From positions 106,072 to 170,071 of the forward strand of contig CAVQHY010000011.1 of assembly GCA_963712465.1 (NCBI GenBank): 64,000 nucleotides of DNA, in the 5' to 3' direction. This DNA is from CAVQHY01 sp963712465 (GTDB lineage Bacteria; Actinomycetota; Thermoleophilia; Gaiellales; Gaiellaceae). Below, one piece after another: positions 59,769-64,000 of this stretch; position 1 is the first letter of the stretch; each line of letters begins with the position of its first letter. The notes beneath the pieces are model-generated. The model saw only the letters and a program-made list of their open reading frames with translations. It was not told the DNA's origin and did no database searches. Both the position numbers and the translations under genes were made by a program.

Positions 59769-62700
59769 CAGTCGCCCTCCCGCGGCGCGTGCGGCGCGCT
59801 CGGCGGCGGCGGCGCCGGCACCGTGCGCGGGCGGCGCGCTGCTTCTCCTTCTTCGCGGCCGAGCGCTCGTTGAGCCGGTCGAAGATGTAGAAGAAGAGCG
59901 GCACGTAGAGCATCGCGAGCGTCGTCTCGCCGAGCATGCCGCCGAGGATCCCGGTGCCGATCGAGTGGCGCGCGTTCGCGCCGGCGCCGACCGCGATCGC
60001 GAGCGGCAGCACGCCGAACGCGAACGCGAGCGAGGTCATGATGATCGGCCGCAGCCGCTGCTCGCCGGCCTCGATCGTCGCCTCCATGATCGACTTGCCC
60101 TGCTTGCGCAGCTCCACCGCGGCGGTGACGCGCAGCACCGCGTTCTTCGCGCCGAGCCCGATCAGCACCAGCAGGCCGATCTGGAAGTACACGTCGTTCT
60201 CGCAGGCCCGCGCAGCCAGATCGCGGTCAGCGCGCCGAGGATCCCGAACGGCACCGCGGTCATCACCGCGCCGGGCAGGGTCCACGACTCGTACTGCGCG
60301 GCGAGCACCAGGAAGACGATGATCAGGCCGAACACGAACGCGATCATCGACGTCCCGCCCGACTTCTTCTCCTCGAACGCGAGCCCCGACCAGGCGAACG
60401 TGTAGCCCTGCGGCAGCACCTCGCGGGCGACTTCCTCCATCGCCGCGATCGCCTGGCCCGAGCTGTAGCCGGGCGCGGCGTTGCCGTTGATCTTCGCCGC
60501 CGGGAAGCCGTTGAAGTGCGGCAGGAGGTCGGGGCCGGTGACCCAGCTCGTCGTGACGAGCGCCGAGAGCGGCACCATCGGGCTCGGGCCCGGCGGCCTG
60601 GTCCTGGCGCCTGGGCCGCCCGATTCTGGCCGTAGCCCTTGTTCGTCCGCGTGTAGAGCCGGGTCAGGTCCTCGGGCGTCTGCCGGTACTTCGCGTCCGA
60701 CTGCAGGATCACCCACCATACCTGGCTGTACTGGTTGAACTGGCTCACCGCCAGCGAGCCGAACTGCGCCTGGATGGCGCTGTACACGTCCTCGATCGGC
60801 ACGCCGAGCAGCGTCGCCTTGTCGCGGTCGACGTCGGCGCGGAGCTGCGGGGTGGTCGAGCGGAACGTGGTGTGCAGTCCGGCGAGCTCGGGCCGCTCGG
60901 CCGCCTTCCGGATCACCTCCTGCGTCAGGTCGTCCAGCCGCGCCGGCTCGCCGGCGGTGGTGTCCTGGACCCAGAACTCGAAGCCGCCGGTGGTGCCGAT
61001 GCCGGGAATCGGCGGCGGCGGCACCGGGAACACCGTCGCGCCCTCGATCGCCTGCACCTCCCGGTAGAGCGTCGTCAGGATCGTGCGCGCGTTCTCCTCC
61101 TTCGCGGTCTCGAGCGTCGCGTAGCGCTCCTTGAAGTCGCGGAAGGTGATGAAGAACGTTGCGGCGTTCGTCTTGAAGCCGCTGTCGAGCAGGCTGTAGC
61201 CGCTGATCATCGTGCGCCGCTCGACGCCCGGGATCTTCGCGAGCATCGCGTCCACGCGCTCGGCGACGGCGGTCGTGCGATCGAGGCTCGCCGCGTCGGG
61301 CATGATGACCAGGGCGAACGCGTAGCCCTGGTCCTCGTTCGGGACGAAGCTCGTCGGCAGGGTCGCGAAGAGGTGATAGATCGAGTAGAGGAACCCGACG
61401 AGCAGCACCAGCGCGACCGCCATGCGCTTGATCATCAGCACCACCGCGCGGCCGAAGGCCCGGGTGACGCGGTCGACCTCGCGGTTGAACCAGGCGAACG
61501 GCCCGCGCTGCGGCGGCGAGCGAGTGCCGCAGCAGCACGCCGCACATCGCCGGCGTGAGCGTGAGCGCGACGAATCCGGACACCGACACCGAGACGACGA
61601 TCGTGATCGCGAACTGCTTGTAGAGCTGCCCGGTGGTGCCGGGCAGGAACGCCGCGGGCACGAACACCGACGCCATCACCAGCACGACCGCCACGAGCGA
61701 GCTGCCGATCTCGCTCATGCACTTGATCGTCGCCGCCTTCGGGTCGAGATGCTCCTTCGCCATGATCCGCTCGACGTTCTCGACCACCACGATCGCGTCG
61801 TCGACCACCATGCCGATCGCGAGCACGAGGCCGAACAGGGTGAGGAGGTTGATCGAGAAGCCGAGCGCGAGCATCCCGGCGAAGGTGGTCACCAGCGCGA
61901 CCACGATCGCGACCGCGCAGATGAAGGTGGTGCGCAGGCTCTGCAGGAAGAGGTACACCACCAGCACCACGAGGATCACCGCGACGATCAGGGTGTGGAT
62001 CACCTCCTCGATCGACAGCCGCACGAAGTCGTTGGTGTCGAGCGCGATCGCGTACTCGATGCCGTCGGGGAAGCGGCTCTTCATGTCCTCGAGCGTCTTG
62101 CGGACCGCCGCCGACACCACCAGGCCGTTCGCGCCCGCCTGCTGGTAGACGGCGATGAACGTGGCCGGCGCGTTGTTCAGCCGGCTGTCGACGATGTACT
62201 GCTGCAGGCCGATGCTCGCCCGCGCCACGTCGCCGACGCGCACGATCGATGCTCCGTCCTGGCTCGCGCGCAGGATGATCTTCTCGTACTGCTTCGGGTC
62301 GGTGAACGGGCGCTGGGTCACCACCGGGAAGCTCAGCTCCACCGGCGCGGCGGTCGGCTGCTGGCCGATCTGCCCGGCGCCGAAGAGGGCGTTCTGGGCG
62401 GCGACCGCGTTCTGGATGTCGGTGGTGGTGATCTGCAGCGAGGCCATGCGGTCCGGGTTCATCCAGATCCGCATCGCCTGGCTCGCCACGCCCAGCACCT
62501 GCGCCTGGCCGGCGCCCGGCACGCGCTTCAGCGCGTCGAGCACGTAGACGTTCGCGTAGTTGGCGACGTACTCGGGGCTGTAGCGGGCGTCCTTGGCGTA
62601 GACCGCCACCAGCATCATGATCGACGACGACTTCTTCTGGACGTTCACGCCCTGCTGCACGACCGCCGACGGCAGCTGCGGCATCGCGAGGTTGACCCGG

Positions 62701-63029
62701 TTCTGCACCTGCACCTGGGCGATGTCCGGGTCGGTGTCGAGCGAGAAGTAGACGGTCAGCGTCATCTGGCCGTTCGACGAGCTGGTCGACGACATGTAGA
62801 GCATGTTGTCGACGCCGTTGATCTGCGTCTCGATCGGCGCCGCCACCGATTCGGCGACGGTGCGCGAGTCGGCGCCGGGGTAGGTCGCCTGCACCGTCAC
62901 CTGCACCGGCGTGATGTTCGGGTACTGCTGGACCGGCAGGCCGGTCAGCGACACCGCGCCGGCGAGGGTGAGCAGGGTCGCGACGACGATCGCGAAGATC
63001 GGCCGCTCGATGAAGAACTTCGAGAACAC
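59768..63029 (-). CDS. RND multidrug pump, AcrB/MexB (HAE1) family (frameshifted)
   Basis: About 1,085 residues, the usual HAE1 size, spread over several frames (breaks near 61,515, 60,605, 60,205 and 59,825). Start FSKFFIERPIFAIVVATLLT; pore and porter parts AESVAAPIETQINGVDNMLY and GQQPTAAPVELSFPVVTQRP; the proton-relay Asp pair in GLVLAIGMVVDDAIVVVENV; the second half GIGTTGGFEFWVQDTTAGEP, and RPIIMTSLAFAFGVLPLAIA near the end. It exports drugs from the inner membrane through the tripartite complex encoded around it. Confidence 0.9.
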
Positions 63030-63041
63030 GCGCGCGTCCGG

Positions 63042-64000
63042 TTACTTCGCGGCCGCCGCCGCCTTCGGCGCCGCGGGCTTCGGCGCGGCGGCTTCGCCGG
63101 GGCTGCCGGCGCCGCCGTCGCGACGTACGGCTTCGGATTGAGCGCCGTGCCCGGCCCGAGCTTGAGCCCGCCGTCGACCACCACGCGGTCGCCGGCGCGC
63201 AGGCCCTCGGTGATGACCCAGTCGTCGCCCGACCAGTCGCCGACGGTCACCGGCCGGTTCTCCGCCTTGCCGTCCTTGTCGACGACCCACACGAAGTGGC
63301 CCTTCGCGCCCTGCAGCACGGCGCGCTGCGGGACCAGGATCGCGTTCGGCCGCGTCGCCCCCTTCACGCGCACGCGGACGTACTGGTTCGGCCGCAGCAC
63401 GCCCTGCGGGTTGTCGACCGACGGCGCGGACGAGGAACGTGCCGGTCTGCGCGTTGAACGCCGGGTCCTGGAACGTGATGCTGCCCGGTGAACGGGAAGA
63501 CCTGGCCGTCGACGAGCACGATCTCGACGACGTACTTGTTGTTCGGCGCCCGGCGCAGCAGCCCCTTGTCGGCCTGGTCGCGCAGGCTCTGCAGCTCGTT
63601 CTCGGACAGGCTGAAGTTCACCCACATCGGCGAGAGCACCGCGACGGTCGTGAGCTGGCTGTTCGACTGGTTGAGGTAGGTGCCGTCGGCCTGCGCGGCG
63701 GCGCCGCTGATGCCGGCAACCGGCGAGGTGATGGTGCAGTAGGAGAGGTTGAGCTGCGCGGTCAGTGAGCTGGGCCTTCGCCGCCTCGAGCGAGGCCGAC
63801 GCGCTCTCGAAGTTGCCGGTCGCGTCGTCCAGGTCCTTCTGCGACAGCGCCTCCTTCTCCGTGAGCGGCTTCACGCGCGCGAGGTTCGACTTCGCCACGT
63901 CGAGCGCGGCCTGGGCCTTCGAGACCTGCGCCTGCGCGGCGTCGACCTGCGCCTGGAACGGCTTCTTGTCCATCAGGAAGAGCACCTGCCCGTCCTTGAC
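63042..64000 (-). CDS. RND efflux membrane-fusion protein, AcrA/MexA-like (partial, frameshifted)
   Basis: C-terminal ~315 residues; the start lies outside the window. Helical hairpin: PFQAQVDAAQAQVSKAQAAL and SNLARVKPLTEKEALSQKDL. Beta-barrel: LSPMWVNFSLSENELQSLRD. Membrane-proximal part: NPQGVLRPNQYVRVRVKGAT, then WVITEGLRAGDRVVVDGGLK, and an Ala/Lys/Pro tail to the stop at 63042. Frame breaks near 63,765, 63,490, 63,435 and 63,110. It links the pump with the outer-membrane channel. First gene of the operon pump order MFP-RND-OMP. Confidence 0.85.

Noticed and set aside
53951..64000. Genomic island gained by horizontal transfer
   Set aside because: No integrase, tRNA, direct repeat or IS at the border; the sharp rise in frameshifts and an outer-membrane channel favour mis-assembly.

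Overview
The first ~54 kb is a high-GC, gene-dense bacterial chromosome segment. Many short overlaps (TGATG, GTGA, ATGA) suggest translational coupling, and GTG starts are common. Content fits an Actinomycetota chromosome, probably a soil lineage near Thermoleophilia/Gaiellales (inference): a SigR-type ECF sigma factor with a zinc anti-sigma, a ferrochelatase with an actinobacterial-style C-terminal cysteine cluster, a YugP-type peptidase, a LytR_C-domain protein, and no outer-membrane genes. From about 54.0 kb to the end the content changes to Gram-negative genes (complete RND efflux operon with outer-membrane channel, CaiB/BaiF CoA transferase, CoxL-like molybdoenzyme subunit). Almost every gene there is broken by one-base frameshifts. 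I read 53.95-54.10 kb as a probable assembly junction between two genomes.

Layout. 0-3.2 kb: XRE-TPR regulator with divergent promoters, then a TetR/DHA2-exporter pair with a palindromic operator. 3.2-15 kb: acyl-CoA synthetase, NadE, Mug glycosylase, nitroreductase, SufS-like protein, FAD monooxygenase (frameshifted), two peptidases, amidohydrolase, nucleotidyltransferase. 15-22 kb: membrane proteins, a two-component system divergent from a redox operon (two secreted/membrane proteins, ApbE, ferric-reductase-like protein, ferredoxin, ferredoxin reductase). 22-23 kb: SigR/RsrA-like pair with a sequence-perfect GGAAT-N18-GTT promoter. 23-32 kb: PhoD phosphatase, HtrA, membrane peptidase, polar amino-acid ABC importer, compact OLD-family nuclease. 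32.5-35 kb: TPP riboswitch, CytX-like transporter, PfkB kinase, BNR protein. 35-43 kb: two PQQ-type sugar dehydrogenases around PhzF, DUF1461, sulfotransferase, EamA transporter, SixA, ABC exporter. 43-48 kb: LysR regulator divergent from the glyoxylate-shunt genes aceB-aceA, followed by a candidate selenoprotein. 48-54 kb: a probable structured RNA, ferrochelatase, MFS transporter, DenD-like and SDR dehydrogenases, then small or decayed genes.

Most notable points: (1) an AhpD-like peroxidase gene 19 bases after aceA in which an in-frame TGA replaces exactly the second Cys of the CxxC active site, with a hairpin downstream, so a selenocysteine candidate; (2) a ~172-nt structured RNA at 48,064-48,235 closed by a 22-bp helix whose three non-Watson-Crick pairs are all G-U on the + strand; (3) the probable chimeric junction; (4) an ApbE-centred redox locus without an obvious FMN-binding acceptor protein.

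Three isolated frameshifts in the left part (about 9,262, 31,632-31,637 and 51,897) lie in or beside short G or C runs and look like sequencing indels rather than true pseudogenes. I saw no rRNA, tRNA, CRISPR array or insertion sequence.
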